From positions 992,001 through 1,056,000 of the forward strand of contig CP073743.1 in NCBI GenBank assembly GCA_024397935.1: a stretch of 64,000 nt of DNA. Direction: 5' to 3'. Shown one piece after another: positions 8,080 through 16,410 of the stretch. Source of the stretch: a bacterium SCSIO 12844 (GTDB taxonomy: Bacteria > Pseudomonadota > Gammaproteobacteria > Francisellales > Francisellaceae). Both the position numbers and the translations under genes were made by a program. Within the stretch, counting starts at the first letter, position 1; the number at the start of each line of letters is the position of its first letter. The notes beneath the pieces are model-generated. The model was not told the origin of the DNA. It saw nothing but the letters and a program-made list of their open reading frames with translations, and did no database searches.

Positions 8080-8718
8080 ATGAAAAAAATAATAATAACA
8101 ATGACATGTTTGATTGCTTTTTTAACTGCTAATGTTTTTGCTCAATCAAATCAATCTACTTCTGATAACCAGACTTCTATAAGCACTGATAATTCAGACC
8201 AGACAGCATCATTGCCAACAAAAGAAGAAATTAATCAGTTAGGTCAGAGTGATACGACGACAGAAGATACAAGCGATGATCAATCAACTAGTGATGAAAG
8301 TTGGTGGGAATGGATTAAGGGTAAACCACAACAAAACTCAGTTTATCTAGGTATGTTCACACTACACTTTAGTCCTGGAAGTATTAAAAATGATAACTGG
8401 AATAATCAGCTTATTGGTGGTACTTATAAGGGAATATTTTTTGGAACTTTAGTTAACTCATTTTATAATAGAGCGTATGTTGCTGGCTTTTCACGTGATT
8501 TATACGAAAGTCAAGTTAGTGAAAATGTTGATATGACAGCAGGTTACCGTTTAGGCTTAATTACTGGTTATACGATAGATATTAATGAATTTACTAGCCA
8601 TTTACCAGCACTTCCATTTGCTCAAGCCTATGTTGACTTTACTTATAGAGGTATTGTAGGAATAGAGTTTTCATATGTAGGTATTGTTGTAACTACTGAG
8701 TTTTATTTAAGGTTTTAA
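8080..8718 (+). CDS. Exported protein, probable outer-membrane beta-barrel
   Basis: A 212-residue protein with a clear signal peptide (MKKIIITMTCLIAFLTANVFA, cleavage after A21). A low-complexity linker of Ser/Thr/Asp/Gln follows (about 22-72), then a C-terminal domain of about 130 residues starting at WWEWIKGKPQQNSVYLG. Alternating hydrophobic/polar strands and a terminal aromatic (YLRF, with F last) suit an outer-membrane beta-barrel. The stretch HFSPGS..NDNWNNQLIGG recalls small PagP-like or related lipid A-modifying barrels, but I cannot show catalytic residues. Function unassigned. It converges with the CaaX gene at 8721 with only 2 bases between the stops. Confidence 0.6.
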   Translation: MKKIIITMTCLIAFLTANVFAQSNQSTSDNQTSISTDNSDQTASLPTKEEINQLGQSDTTTEDTSDDQSTSDESWWEWIKGKPQQNSVYLGMFTLHFSPGSIKNDNWNNQLIGGTYKGIFFGTLVNSFYNRAYVAGFSRDLYESQVSENVDMTAGYRLGLITGYTIDINEFTSHLPALPFAQAYVDFTYRGIVGIEFSYVGIVVTTEFYLRF

Positions 8719-8720
8719 GT

Positions 8721-9332
8721 TTATAAAATAACACAACAATTTGTAGACTCTTTATCATTTGAGGCTGATTTATCTAAAAGTGGTGTTTTAGGATCAGTTT
8801 TCCGTTTAGGTTTAATAGCTGAGATATCATTTAAATTATCAATTTGATCTATTTGTCCTTTTGATGTATCAGGTAATTGTCTTATTGCTTCTGGTAGACA
8901 GCCAGATTTAGCAACAATGCCATCATTAGTATAGTGCACACTGTTTATACTAATGGATACTTTTGAACTTAATTTGTATCCGTCAATAATTCCAGTTTCT
9001 AATAAGTCATCAGCCCATTTTTGAACATTTTCAGTTCTATAAGTTTCTTTTATTCGTTGCTCAGTATACTCATCATCTGTAATATCCAATATATTTAGTT
9101 GGCGTATACCTTGTGATTTTATAACTGATGCAAATGTCTTTAACTTTTCATTCGGAACATCTCCACCAAATGCGTGACCGAATAATCCAACTAATTCACC
9201 CTTACGATTTTTACCTATTGCACTAAAGCTGGAGCACATAGTGATAAACCCCCATGTCGCAACAAATTCATGCTTATATAATGTTGATAAATTAACAGTT
9301 TTGAACTCACCTTGTTTTAGTGGTATTGTCAT
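8721..9332 (-). CDS. CaaX-box (CVIL) protein, paralogue A; candidate prenylated effector
   Basis: A 203-residue soluble protein with no signal peptide, ending Asn-Cys-Cys-Val-Ile-Leu. It is plainly homologous over its length to the product at 9459-10083: shared SSFSAIG, LFGH, GIRQLNI, DGYKLSSKVSI and KTPLL blocks. The core motif ITMCSSFSAIG (Cys33) followed by LVGLFGHAFGG (His53) resembles the Cys-His centre of CNF/BLF1/CheD-type glutamine deamidases; this is my pattern match, not an established assignment. The last 40 residues are polar and flexible before the CaaX box, and the extra Cys could be palmitoylated. AGAAGGG precedes the ATG. The TTGCATTATG context echoes TTGCAGATG before the gene at 4158. 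A host-targeted role is inferred. Confidence 0.72.
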   Translation of the reverse strand: MTIPLKQGEFKTVNLSTLYKHEFVATWGFITMCSSFSAIGKNRKGELVGLFGHAFGGDVPNEKLKTFASVIKSQGIRQLNILDITDDEYTEQRIKETYRTENVQKWADDLLETGIIDGYKLSSKVSISINSVHYTNDGIVAKSGCLPEAIRQLPDTSKGQIDQIDNLNDISAIKPKRKTDPKTPLLDKSASNDKESTNCCVIL

Positions 9333-9458
9333 AATGCAACCCTTCTTTTTAAAATCATTTAATTAATATTAAATAATCAGAAGTTGTATAAATATACTGA
9401 AAAATATGTGGCTTATTTAAGTTGCTATTATTGCTTTAAGAATAGAGCAAGACGTAGT

Positions 9459-10025
9459 TTATAGTATCACACATGAACAACATTGTTTTTTTGATGACTG
9501 TTGATTTCCATAATCATGTAAAAGTGGTGTTTTAGGGGTGGCTTGTCGTTGAGGCTTAATTGCTTTGATATTATTTAAATGATCAATTTGACTAGCATTA
9601 CCTGTAATAATATCAGGTAATGCTTTGATAGCTGTAGGTACACAACCGGCTTGTGCAATAATACCAGAACTAGTATATCTAACAGCGTCGGCATGAATAG
9701 AGACTTTTGAACTTAGTTTATAGCCATCAATAATATCTGACGCCATTAAAGCATTTGCCCACTGAATAACATTTCTAGTTCTTTGAGGTTCACTAACTCT
9801 AAGCTCTGTATATTCTTCTAACGTAATATCCATAATATTTAATTGACGAATACCTTGCTCTTTTATAGTAGATGTAAATTTTTTTAATTCACTATTATCA
9901 ACGCTGCCACCACCGGGATGACCAAATAATCCAATATATTCTCCATGACGATTTATTCCTATTGCGCTAAAGCTTGAACAACCCATAATAACACCTATGC
10001 TTGATTGAAACGTAGTCACCTTCAC
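9459..10025 (-). CDS. CaaX-box (CVIL) protein, paralogue B, apparently 5'-frameshifted
   Basis: The open frame gives 188 residues from a GTG at 10025 with no convincing ribosome site. The end is Cys-Cys-Ser-Cys-Val-Ile-Leu, a CaaL box with two nearby extra cysteines that could be palmitoylated. The core GVIMGCSSFSAIG (Cys16) and YIGLFGHPGGG (His36) match paralogue A. The paralogue's N-terminus is present upstream but in another frame: from ATG 10083 one reads MPIRLKQDKYQTVNLS, matching MTIPLKQGEFKTVNLS of paralogue A, and this frame runs into a stop near 9979. So the gene has a net frameshift between about 10005 and 10040. It is either a recent pseudogene, a shortened but active gene, or an assembly error. 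Confidence 0.65.
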   Translation of the reverse strand: MKVTTFQSSIGVIMGCSSFSAIGINRHGEYIGLFGHPGGGSVDNSELKKFTSTIKEQGIRQLNIMDITLEEYTELRVSEPQRTRNVIQWANALMASDIIDGYKLSSKVSIHADAVRYTSSGIIAQAGCVPTAIKALPDIITGNASQIDHLNNIKAIKPQRQATPKTPLLHDYGNQQSSKKQCCSCVIL

Positions 10026-10083
10026 TTAAGTCTCTTGATAAGTTAACAGTTTGGTATTTATCTTGTTTAAGACGAATTGGCAT
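10026..10083 (-). pseudogene. Out-of-frame 5' end of paralogue B
   Basis: From ATG 10083 the minus strand codes for MPIRLKQDKYQTVNLSRDLSE, then leaves the frame used by the downstream CaaX gene. The match to the first 16 residues of paralogue A (LKQ, TVNLS identical) shows this is the original start. A weak GGGA lies upstream. The frame offset between ATG 10083 and GTG 10025 is one base (modulo three). Confidence 0.7.
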
Positions 10084-10284
10084 AAGAACAATCCCATATT
10101 ACGATATAATTAAGTTTTAATATAATAAACATATTATAACCAGACAAATTTTATGTAAATAAAAAACATTAGAATAAAGAAGTAAAATAAAAATATTATA
10201 AATATTATTAAAATTTTTATAATAATATTGCAAATTTTATAATATTATCAATAGGCAATAGTTAAGTAAAAGGTAAATATTAAA

Positions 10285-11421
10285 ATGCAATTAAGTAAGA
10301 TTTTATTTAGTCTATTTGTTTTATTAATGGTGCAATCAAGTCATGCTGCAACATGGCAAGAAAATTTAAAACTAGGAGAGACAACAACAGCAAGAAATGA
10401 GCTTAACGTTCCTTTTGTTAAGCCAACAGTTTGGCAGAGCTTCTATACAGCACCAGGTAATTGGCCAATTTTTGAAAATAGGGCATCACTTGATCGATCA
10501 CCTAAAGATAAAAGCTCAAAAGTAGTTACCTTAGGTACTGGTGATCCAACACCAAATCCTTATCGTTATGGCCCAGCGAGCGTTGTTATTGTTAATGATT
10601 TTCCATACTTTATTGACTGTGGCGAAGGCTGGTGGAGAGCGTTGGCTAAGGCAGTTTTATCACAAGGAAATATTGACCTTGTCAATGTCTTTGCACTTAA
10701 AAATCTGAAATATATGTTTTTGACGCACTTACATGAAGATCATACAGTGGGTTTGCCATCTTTTATAGATAATCCTTTTAAGTTTGGTACAGGAGCAAAT
10801 AAAAAAGTTTATGGGCCTAAAGGTATAGATTTGATGATTGGGCATATTAATGCAGCTTGGGCAGTAGATCGAAATGAGATGTTTCAAGGATCAGTGAGTG
10901 TTCAGCGATCTAATTTTGATGGCGCAACGGCTGTTGGTATTCCAATTGATCCAGCTGTAGGCGTTAAGGGTAGAGAAATTTTTGAAGATGATAATGTTAA
11001 AGTTTTTGCTTATCCTACTAAACATGGTAATCTTAAGCATACTTATGCTTATCGCTTTATAACAAAACCAGATAATCGAATTCTCGTTTTTGGTGGTGAT
11101 GGTCATTACTCTAAAGGTTTAGTTGAAGCAGCTAAAAATGCAGATGTATTATTTATTGAAGGTATTACAAGAGAAAATATTCAATATGCAACTTGGGGGG
11201 GTGATACAGTGGAAGAAAAAGTTAAATCAATTAGCGCATATCATATGTTTCCTAGCGACTTAAAGAAAGTACAAGATGAATCAAAAGTAAAGGAAATTGT
11301 ACTAATACATGTTCAAAATTATAACTCACCTGATAAGTTTGAAAGATTAGGCGTATTACATGAAATGATCGATGCAGGTGTGACTAATGTCCTACAAGCA
11401 CAGGATGGAGATATGTATTAA
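10285..11421 (+). CDS. Exported metallo-beta-lactamase-fold hydrolase
   Basis: A 378-residue protein with an export signal (MQLSKILFSLFVLLMVQSSHA, then A-T-W). The mature part has the MBL-fold order: VVTLGTGDPTPNPYRYGPAS at the N-terminal strand, the metal motif THLHEDHTVGLPSF (H-x-H-x-D-H, about residue 150), a second His in AYPTKHGNLKHTY, GGDGHYSKGL with the bridging Asp, and a C-terminal IHVQNYNS. This order is like RNase Z/arylsulfatase-type and GntH-like members, not classical beta-lactamases. It should act in the periplasm or outside the cell. The substrate is unknown. The 201-bp upstream region is almost pure A/T. It converges with the carbonic anhydrase gene. Confidence 0.8.
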   Translation: MQLSKILFSLFVLLMVQSSHAATWQENLKLGETTTARNELNVPFVKPTVWQSFYTAPGNWPIFENRASLDRSPKDKSSKVVTLGTGDPTPNPYRYGPASVVIVNDFPYFIDCGEGWWRALAKAVLSQGNIDLVNVFALKNLKYMFLTHLHEDHTVGLPSFIDNPFKFGTGANKKVYGPKGIDLMIGHINAAWAVDRNEMFQGSVSVQRSNFDGATAVGIPIDPAVGVKGREIFEDDNVKVFAYPTKHGNLKHTYAYRFITKPDNRILVFGGDGHYSKGLVEAAKNADVLFIEGITRENIQYATWGGDTVEEKVKSISAYHMFPSDLKKVQDESKVKEIVLIHVQNYNSPDKFERLGVLHEMIDAGVTNVLQAQDGDMY

Positions 11422-11438
11422 TAGTGATAAAGGATATA

Positions 11439-12098
11439 CTATGCTTTTTTAATTTCATTTAATGCATGCTGGTAGAAAGCTCCTATTTTTTCATTATTAT
11501 TAATGCCAGGGCCAAGTTGCTTTAAGAGGCCATCATTAAGTGAATATAAAACACCATGAATGGTAACGGACTGATTACGCTTCCAAGCATCTTGAATGAT
11601 TGTTGTTTTCGCAATATTAATTGCTTGCTCTAAGACATTAAGTTCACACATAAGGTCATATTTAGAAATATTAGAATATTCTTGAATAATTTGATCGATT
11701 AAAGATTGGTGCTTATATTGAACATTTTGAATATGTCGTAACCAGTTTTCAACTAGACCACATGCAGCATTATCAACAGCAGCCTTAACACCACCACAGC
11801 TATAGTGACCACAGATTAAGATATGTTCAACTTTTAGTGCATCTACTGCATACTGTAAAACAGATAATAAGTTCATATCAGAGTGGACTACGATATTGGC
11901 AATATTTCTATGGACAAATATTTCACCAGGTAATAAATCCAAAACTTGATTCGCAGGTACACGACTATCTGAACAACCAATCCATAAATACTTAGGAGTT
12001 TGAACATCAGCTAATCGACTAAAAAACTCAGGGTCATTTTCAACTGTGGTTTTAGCCCAATGTTTATTTTTATCTAATAGATGTTTTAATGTTTCCAT
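11439..12098 (-). CDS. can: Beta-class carbonic anhydrase
   Basis: A 219-residue cytoplasmic zinc enzyme interconverting CO2 and bicarbonate. All zinc and catalytic residues are seen at the positions of E. coli Can: Cys42, Asp44 and Arg46 in GCSDSRVPANQ, and His98 and Cys101 in ICGHYSCGGVKAA. The length matches E. coli Can (220). It lies 10 bp downstream of zipA on the same strand, so the two are probably co-transcribed. The start is ATG 12098, preceded by AAAAGGATATCC. Bicarbonate supply would serve carboxylation steps such as biotin-dependent acetyl-CoA carboxylase; that link is general knowledge. Confidence 0.95.
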   Translation of the reverse strand: METLKHLLDKNKHWAKTTVENDPEFFSRLADVQTPKYLWIGCSDSRVPANQVLDLLPGEIFVHRNIANIVVHSDMNLLSVLQYAVDALKVEHILICGHYSCGGVKAAVDNAACGLVENWLRHIQNVQYKHQSLIDQIIQEYSNISKYDLMCELNVLEQAINIAKTTIIQDAWKRNQSVTIHGVLYSLNDGLLKQLGPGINNNEKIGAFYQHALNEIKKA

Positions 12099-12108
12099 GG
12101 ATATCCTT

Positions 12109-13014
12109 TTAAAGATTGTTTTGAATTTGTTTAACTTTAGCCATATAGCGACTTAAATCAGCTTGGGTAAAGCGTCGTTGTTGATCATTAGTTAATGTAC
12201 CACCAAGTGACTCAGCTAATTGATGTGCTTCTGATAGAATATCTCTAAAAATAGCAACTGGTTGCTTTAGTCTTCTAATATCACAGTAGAGTGTTACTCC
12301 TGGTGTTTGTATTGCATTAACTTGACCAAATGTTTTAGGCTCTTCTAAGTTAATAACTGTTAAAAGTAATTCTGCATCATTGCTAAAATATTCATATGTA
12401 TTATGAACACTCAAGTGGTAGTGTCTTAAGTTAAAGATTGTTTCTAAGTCTTCACCATAGAAAACATAACCTCTTGGTGCAATAATGTGAAATACCAAAA
12501 AGTTATCTTCAGAATCTTCGCTTGTTTGATTGCTTTGTATACTATGATCATGTTCAGTATCAAGATCAAATGATACTTGTTCTGGCTGAAGTTCATCGAT
12601 ATCAGACTGTCTAAAGCGTTTTTCTCTAGTTGCGTTTAAGGCGTTTTGCCATGGATTAGATGATGTTGATTTTATTTGAGCTTCATCATCATTGTTAACA
12701 TCACTTTCAGTTTTATCCACTGCTTCTTGTTGTATTTGTGAGCGCTCACTATCTAAGTCGATAATGTTTTCTTTATCAGATGATGTATTGATATCATTAT
12801 CGGTATTTACCGCGCTATATTGTGCTGTAAATGATTCCGTTGTTGTATCTTCTATTGATTCTTGAATCATTTGTTTTGAGTCATCAGTAGGCTCATAAGA
12901 TTGACTTTGTTGAAACTCAGTTAGTCTTCTACGTTTAATTCGACGATAGATATCAATCATAATGAGTAAAATAAGTATAATGCCTAGAACTAGTATCGTT
13001 TGGTATTGTTCCAT
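12109..13014 (-). CDS. zipA: Cell division protein ZipA
   Basis: A 301-residue FtsZ-binding division protein. Residues 6-25 form an N-terminal membrane anchor (ILVLGIILILLIMIDIY) followed by basic residues. A long acidic, Gln/Ser/Asp-rich linker spans about 35-170. The C-terminal ZipA domain starts near FLVFHIIAPRGYVFYGEDLE and includes LRHYHLSVHNTYEYFSN and PVAIFRDILSEAHQLAESLGG. The domain order and N-out topology are those of ZipA, which tethers the Z ring to the inner membrane. ligA, its neighbour in E. coli, lies 28 kb away here. Confidence 0.93.
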   Translation of the reverse strand: MEQYQTILVLGIILILLIMIDIYRRIKRRRLTEFQQSQSYEPTDDSKQMIQESIEDTTTESFTAQYSAVNTDNDINTSSDKENIIDLDSERSQIQQEAVDKTESDVNNDDEAQIKSTSSNPWQNALNATREKRFRQSDIDELQPEQVSFDLDTEHDHSIQSNQTSEDSEDNFLVFHIIAPRGYVFYGEDLETIFNLRHYHLSVHNTYEYFSNDAELLLTVINLEEPKTFGQVNAIQTPGVTLYCDIRRLKQPVAIFRDILSEAHQLAESLGGTLTNDQQRRFTQADLSRYMAKVKQIQNNL

Positions 13015-13123
13015 AATATAATCCGTTTTAAAGTTTCACCAAAGGTCATTTATTAGGGTAAGTTAATTTTAGATAAAACTGGCCTGATAAAAAAGTAAAT
13101 TTAAACAATTCTTTCAGATTTCT

Positions 13124-13807
13124 TTAGAAATTTGCAATCATTTCAGTTAAATAAGTCGCTAACCTTTCTGAAACTGCATTTAACTGTGCTTTAAAGTCAA
13201 TATCAGATGTATTATCAGCATGATCAGAAATAACTCGCGTGATCATAAAGGAAGTATTAAATTTATGACAGACTTGTGCAATGGCTGCTGATTCCATATC
13301 AAGTGCTAATGCATAAGGAAAGTTTGATTGAATATGTTGGATTGCTATATTAGAGTTGATAAAACTATCCCCTGATACAATCATGCCAAATTTAATTGGT
13401 AAGCTATGATTTAAGTTTTTAATTGTTTCAACTAATTTAGTATCCGGTTGGTAATACTCTGGCATATTGGGGATTTGGCCTTTTTTATATCCAAAGGCAG
13501 TTACATCAACATCGTGATAGCTTAGTTCGGTAGCAATAATAATATCAGAAATGTTAATATTTTTACCAATGCCACCGGCGCTACCAATATTAATTACTAA
13601 ATCAGGCTTATATTGATAAAGCATAGTTGAAGTTGTAACGGCAGCATTTACCTTACCAATTCCAGATTGGCAAATAATTGTTTCATGTTGATTAATTTTC
13701 CCATGGTAATGCGGAATATCAATAAAGTTACTTTCATTTTCAGCATTTGTTAGATGACGAAACTGTTTGATTTCCTCCGTCATAGCACCGATGATTAAAA
13801 TCTTCAT
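13124..13807 (-). CDS. mtnN: 5'-methylthioadenosine/S-adenosylhomocysteine nucleosidase
   Basis: A 227-residue enzyme hydrolysing MTA and SAH to adenine plus the thio-ribose product. Marks are MKILIIGAMTEEIKQF at the start (E12-type catalytic residue), INIGSAGGIG, ALDMESAAIAQVCHKF (substrate-binding Met-Glu) and ITRVISDHAD with the catalytic Asp. I chose ATG 13807 because AAAGG lies 7 bases upstream and the protein then begins as the family does; a longer in-frame start at 13828 would overlap metK. Directly after metK, the pair makes SAM and clears its by-products, so co-transcription makes sense. Confidence 0.95.
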   Translation of the reverse strand: MKILIIGAMTEEIKQFRHLTNAENESNFIDIPHYHGKINQHETIICQSGIGKVNAAVTTSTMLYQYKPDLVINIGSAGGIGKNINISDIIIATELSYHDVDVTAFGYKKGQIPNMPEYYQPDTKLVETIKNLNHSLPIKFGMIVSGDSFINSNIAIQHIQSNFPYALALDMESAAIAQVCHKFNTSFMITRVISDHADNTSDIDFKAQLNAVSERLATYLTEMIANF

Positions 13808-13817
13808 AGCATTGCCT

Positions 13818-14966
13818 TTAGATTGCATTTTTTAATTGTTCAGCCTTATCAGTTATCTCCCAAGAAAACTCATCGCGCCCAAAGTGGCCGTAAGCTGCAG
13901 TTTTTTGATAGATAGGTCTAAGTAAATCAAGTGTTGTTGTTATACCATAAGGCCTTAAATCAAAATGTTCTTTGACTAAGCTCTCTATTTTGTGATCACT
14001 AATTTTACCAGTGCCAAATGTATTAATCATAATAGAAGTAGGTTCAGCAACACCAATGGCATAAGATACTTGTACTTCACATTTATCAGCAAGGCCAGCT
14101 GCAACAATATTTTTGGCAACATAACGCCCCATGTAAGCCGCTGAACGATCAACTTTAGATGGGTCTTTACCTGAAAAAGCTCCGCCACCATGATGAGCAG
14201 CACCACCATAAGTATCAACGATAATTTTTCTCCCAGTGAGCCCACAATCACCTTCAGGGCCTCCAATAACAAAGCGTCCTGTTGGGTTGACAAAATATTT
14301 AATGCCATCACTAAGCCATTCTTTAGGTAATACAGGTTTAATGATTTCTTCAATAACCCCTTCTTTAACTAGATCGTAGCTAACATCAGGTGTGTGTTGT
14401 GTTGATAAGACAACGGTATCGATACCAATAGGCTTGCCATTTACATAACGTAATGTGATTTGACTTTTTGCATCAGGTCTTAACCAGTTAATTTTACCTG
14501 ATTTTCTTAAGTAAGCTTGGCGCTTCATCAATTGGTGTGCATAGTAAATTGCAGCAGGCATTAAAGCTTCAGTTTCATTGGTAGCATAGCCAAACATGAT
14601 ACCTTGATCACCTGCACCTTGGTTCATATCAACTTCTCTATCAACACCAATGGCAATCTCTGGTGATTGTTTGCCAATGGCATTAATAACAGCACATGAA
14701 TCACCATCAAAGCCCATTTTAGGGTCGGTATAGCCAATATCGGTGACTACTTTTCTAACTAAAGACTCAATATCAACCCAAGTAGATGTACGTATTTCAC
14801 CTGCAAGTAAAACCATGCCAGTTTTAACTAATGTTTCACAAGCAACGCGTGCATGTGGGTCATTGGCAATGATTGCATCAAGTACTGCGTCAGATATTTG
14901 ATCAGCAATTTTATCAGGGTGTCCTTCTGAGACAGATTCAGAGGTAAATAAAATCTCTTTTGCCAT
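13818..14966 (-). CDS. metK: S-adenosylmethionine synthetase
   Basis: A 382-residue enzyme making S-adenosylmethionine from methionine and ATP. Signatures are [21 protein letters not shown] at the N-terminus, the hexapeptide [12 protein letters not shown], and the P-loop-like [19 protein letters not shown]. The length is that of E. coli MetK (384). AGGAGACT precedes the ATG. I looked for a SAM riboswitch in the 108-bp leader and saw no SAM-box helices. It heads the metK-mtnN pair. Confidence 0.97.
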   Translation of the reverse strand: MAKEILFTSESVSEGHPDKIADQISDAVLDAIIANDPHARVACETLVKTGMVLLAGEIRTSTWVDIESLVRKVVTDIGYTDPKMGFDGDSCAVINAIGKQSPEIAIGVDREVDMNQGAGDQGIMFGYATNETEALMPAAIYYAHQLMKRQAYLRKSGKINWLRPDAKSQITLRYVNGKPIGIDTVVLSTQHTPDVSYDLVKEGVIEEIIKPVLPKEWLSDGIKYFVNPTGRFVIGGPEGDCGLTGRKIIVDTYGGAAHHGGGAFSGKDPSKVDRSAAYMGRYVAKNIVAAGLADKCEVQVSYAIGVAEPTSIMINTFGTGKISDHKIESLVKEHFDLRPYGITTTLDLLRPIYQKTAAYGHFGRDEFSWEITDKAEQLKNAI

Positions 14967-15074
14967 GCATAGTCTCCTATTATTTTTATGTGCACAGACC
15001 TAATATTTGTATTTTTTAAAATACAGTCATTTAAAAATGTGTTTTATGATAACAAAGAGTAAGTAATCGGTCTA

Positions 15075-16334
15075 TTAAATTTCCGTAATAGTGACAACTA
15101 GTCCACCGTTTTCGCCATTAGTAAAAGTAACTTTCATATGATGGATTTGCGCAATATGTTTGACAATGGATAAGCCAAGTCCCGTACCTTTGATGTGTTG
15201 ATTATTTTCTGAAGCAACTCGGTAGAAAGGTTGTCCTAATCGCTTTAATTGATCTTTAGGGATGCCAGGACCATCGTCTGAGACAGTAATTATAATTTTT
15301 GATTCAATAGTTTGACCTAAATAGATTGCTGAGTTATTAGCATATTTTTTTGCATTATGAATAAGATTGATAATCATACGTTTAAATAGGTAGTATTCAA
15401 TTGGGTAGACACATTCATCTAATTCAGTGGTAAATATAACTTGTTGTTTTGCTGTGTTTGCACCTTCTGCAAGGCGTTCTAATAAATCAACTAAGTCACA
15501 AGGTTCTTTTTCAAGAAAATTAAAACCTTTGGCATACTGTAAAGAGGTTTTAGAAATTTGTGTAATTTCTCCGGTACATTTAAGCAGGCTCTCAGCAAGA
15601 CTCTGATCTTCAAGTAAGTGTAGTTTAAGCTCTAATTCAGTTAATGGTGATTTTAAGTCATGAGATAGTGCGCTTAACATGAGTGTTTTTTGATCCATAA
15701 TAGATTGAACTTCACGAATTAAGTCATCCGTTGGATCTGTTGAAACTTTTTCATTAAAATCACGTTGCCTTAATCCTTTGGTCATGCGCATTTTTAAATT
15801 AAAGTTTGAAATATGAATAAAGATGGCACAGACAACTAAAAAAGCAACCAATAGCAGTATAGAGGCGATAACACTACCCCAATATGGATCAGGGGCTAAA
15901 TGGAAAGAAACAAAAACAGATAACTTTTGTCTAGGGAAATTTACTTGTAAAAGATAAGGGTTTTGTAGAGGTGTTGTAATTTCAAAGTCAGCAGCTTGTG
16001 CGCCTTTAATTGGTATAATAGGGTTGTAGCGTTCAAATTGCCATGTTAGATAACTATTGAAAGTCTGTGCCATCTTGTTTGCTTTAGGTAGTATTTCTTT
16101 AATTAATTCACGGCCAAGCTCTCTAGCAGTAAGGTTTTTAGTATCAATTTGACTTAAATCTTGTTGAATGGTTGTAAGAATTTGGTTGTTATGATGAATA
16201 AAAGCATCAGCTTCCATTGCGCGGTTATTTGCTTGCATGCCAATTAATAAAATTGTTTGCAAGAAAACTAACACAAAACATATATAAGTTAAGTGGTTAT
16301 AGCTAATATAAAATGGTGTTTTTGTTTTTTCCAT
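15075..16334 (-). CDS. Sensor histidine kinase (EnvZ-like, HAMP)
   Basis: A 419-residue inner-membrane kinase. The first membrane segment is about 14-33 and a periplasmic sensor part follows (about 34-152). The second segment, about 154-175, leads into a HAMP linker with DDLIREV. The H-box is MLSALSHDLKSPLTELE with phospho-accepting His225. The N-box LIHNAKKYANN, G1 SDDGPGIPKDQL and G2 GTGLGLSIVKH complete the ATPase domain. The likely partner is the OmpR-type regulator at 17670-18443 on the same strand, but an opposite-strand gene lies between them. The signal is unknown; the layout is EnvZ-like. Confidence 0.88.
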   Translation of the reverse strand: MEKTKTPFYISYNHLTYICFVLVFLQTILLIGMQANNRAMEADAFIHHNNQILTTIQQDLSQIDTKNLTARELGRELIKEILPKANKMAQTFNSYLTWQFERYNPIIPIKGAQAADFEITTPLQNPYLLQVNFPRQKLSVFVSFHLAPDPYWGSVIASILLLVAFLVVCAIFIHISNFNLKMRMTKGLRQRDFNEKVSTDPTDDLIREVQSIMDQKTLMLSALSHDLKSPLTELELKLHLLEDQSLAESLLKCTGEITQISKTSLQYAKGFNFLEKEPCDLVDLLERLAEGANTAKQQVIFTTELDECVYPIEYYLFKRMIINLIHNAKKYANNSAIYLGQTIESKIIITVSDDGPGIPKDQLKRLGQPFYRVASENNQHIKGTGLGLSIVKHIAQIHHMKVTFTNGENGGLVVTITEI

Positions 16335-16410
16335 TTTTTTCCATTAATTGATATTTTAATAGTTTCAGTGTTTTTTTTTCTTACTGTTACTATAATACTA
16401 GAAAAATAAA

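Noticed and set aside
10100-10284. A/T palindromes before the MBL-fold gene as an operator or origin
   Set aside because: They consist only of A and T in a region that is almost pure A/T, so symmetry is expected by chance; no DnaA-box cluster is seen.
14967-15074. Possible SAM riboswitch before metK
   Set aside because: The 108-bp leader is A/T-rich with no SAM-box helix pattern and no terminator hairpin.
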